From Candidatus Poseidoniaceae archaeon (GTDB taxonomy: Archaea > Thermoplasmatota > Poseidoniia > Poseidoniales > Poseidoniaceae): a stretch of DNA of 5,752 nucleotides. This document shows positions 5,598 to 5,752 of the stretch, piece after piece. The position numbers and the translations under genes are program-made. The notes beneath the pieces were generated by a model. That model worked only from the letters and a program-made list of their open reading frames with translations, made no database searches and was not told the DNA's origin. The stretch lies in contig DUKK01000044.1 of NCBI GenBank assembly GCA_013329355.1, positions 1 through 5,752 of the forward strand. The letters are read 5' to 3'. Within the stretch, counting starts at the first letter, position 1; every line of letters starts with the position of its first letter.

Positions 5598-5752
5598 ATG
5601 TCTAATACTCCCGAGTATCAAGAAGCACCCGCAACAAACGAACATGTCAGTAGTAAACAAGAAAAAATTGTCCCCCCCATCAATGGTCAGCCAACCGACG
5701 ACAATCCTCCACCAACTCAAATAATGTCGCGCCGCAAACGGGTGATGCGAGG
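5598..5752 (+). CDS. Unknown protein, N-terminal part (truncated by window edge)
   Basis: The frame is open from ATG 5598 to the window end (51 codons plus two bases). The first ~41 residues are hydrophilic and low in complexity, rich in P, N, Q, T and E (for example VPPINGQPTDDNPPPTQ, 25-41), so probably disordered. A basic stretch MSRRKRVMR follows (43-51). That could be a cytosolic flank before a membrane helix or the start of a nucleic-acid-binding domain, but the window ends there. ATG 5724 (the Met of MSRRKRV) is an alternative start. No clear Shine-Dalgarno precedes 5598; a TATA-like box ~24 bases upstream fits leaderless initiation. It is divergent from the aconitase X operon across ~100 bases. 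No function can be assigned. Confidence 0.55.
   Translation, partial: MSNTPEYQEAPATNEHVSSKQEKIVPPINGQPTDDNPPPTQIMSRRKRVMR

Overview
The window reads as a compact chromosomal segment from an archaeon, most likely a planktonic euryarchaeon such as Marine Group II (Poseidoniales). This placement is inference. It rests on a fused aconitase X protein of the kind that works in the archaeal mevalonate pathway, a secreted CARDB-like surface protein, short intergenic gaps, weak or absent Shine-Dalgarno signals before several genes, and AT-rich TATA-like boxes about 23-27 bases before starts. No rRNA, tRNA, CRISPR array, insertion sequence or integrase is visible.

Layout. Positions 1-759 (minus strand) hold a small helical protein of unknown function. 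It is followed, with overlap, by the first 113 codons of an exported protein that leaves the window at base 1. A 210-base AT-rich divergent intergenic region (760-969) contains three palindromic elements. Positions 970-2768 (plus strand) hold a tight three-gene operon: a PrxQ/Bcp-type peroxiredoxin, a left-handed beta-helix (hexapeptide) acyltransferase of the sugar N-acetyltransferase type, and a flavin reductase-like split-barrel protein with an extra N-terminal helical domain. This operon runs head-on into a two-gene minus-strand operon (5497 to 2758). That operon encodes a single-chain aconitase X protein (large and small subunits fused) and then an NAD-dependent sugar-nucleotide epimerase/dehydratase. 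The two operons overlap by 11 bases at their stop codons. From 5598 a divergent plus-strand gene begins and runs off the right edge.

How the genes may work together. The aconitase X protein is a candidate phosphomevalonate dehydratase, a step toward isoprenoid (archaeal lipid) precursors, although the substrate cannot be read from sequence alone. The epimerase and the hexapeptide acyltransferase are the kind of enzymes used to make modified nucleotide sugars for surface glycans, and the left-edge protein is a surface or secreted protein. A cell-envelope theme is therefore possible but unproven. The peroxiredoxin and the flavoprotein are redox proteins and may share an oxidative-stress role.

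The most notable points are the fused aconitase X and its start-site problem, the domain fusion in the flavoprotein, the edge-truncated secreted protein, the nested inverted repeats before the peroxiredoxin, and the overlapping convergent stops. I found no clear evidence of a wholly new multi-gene system.
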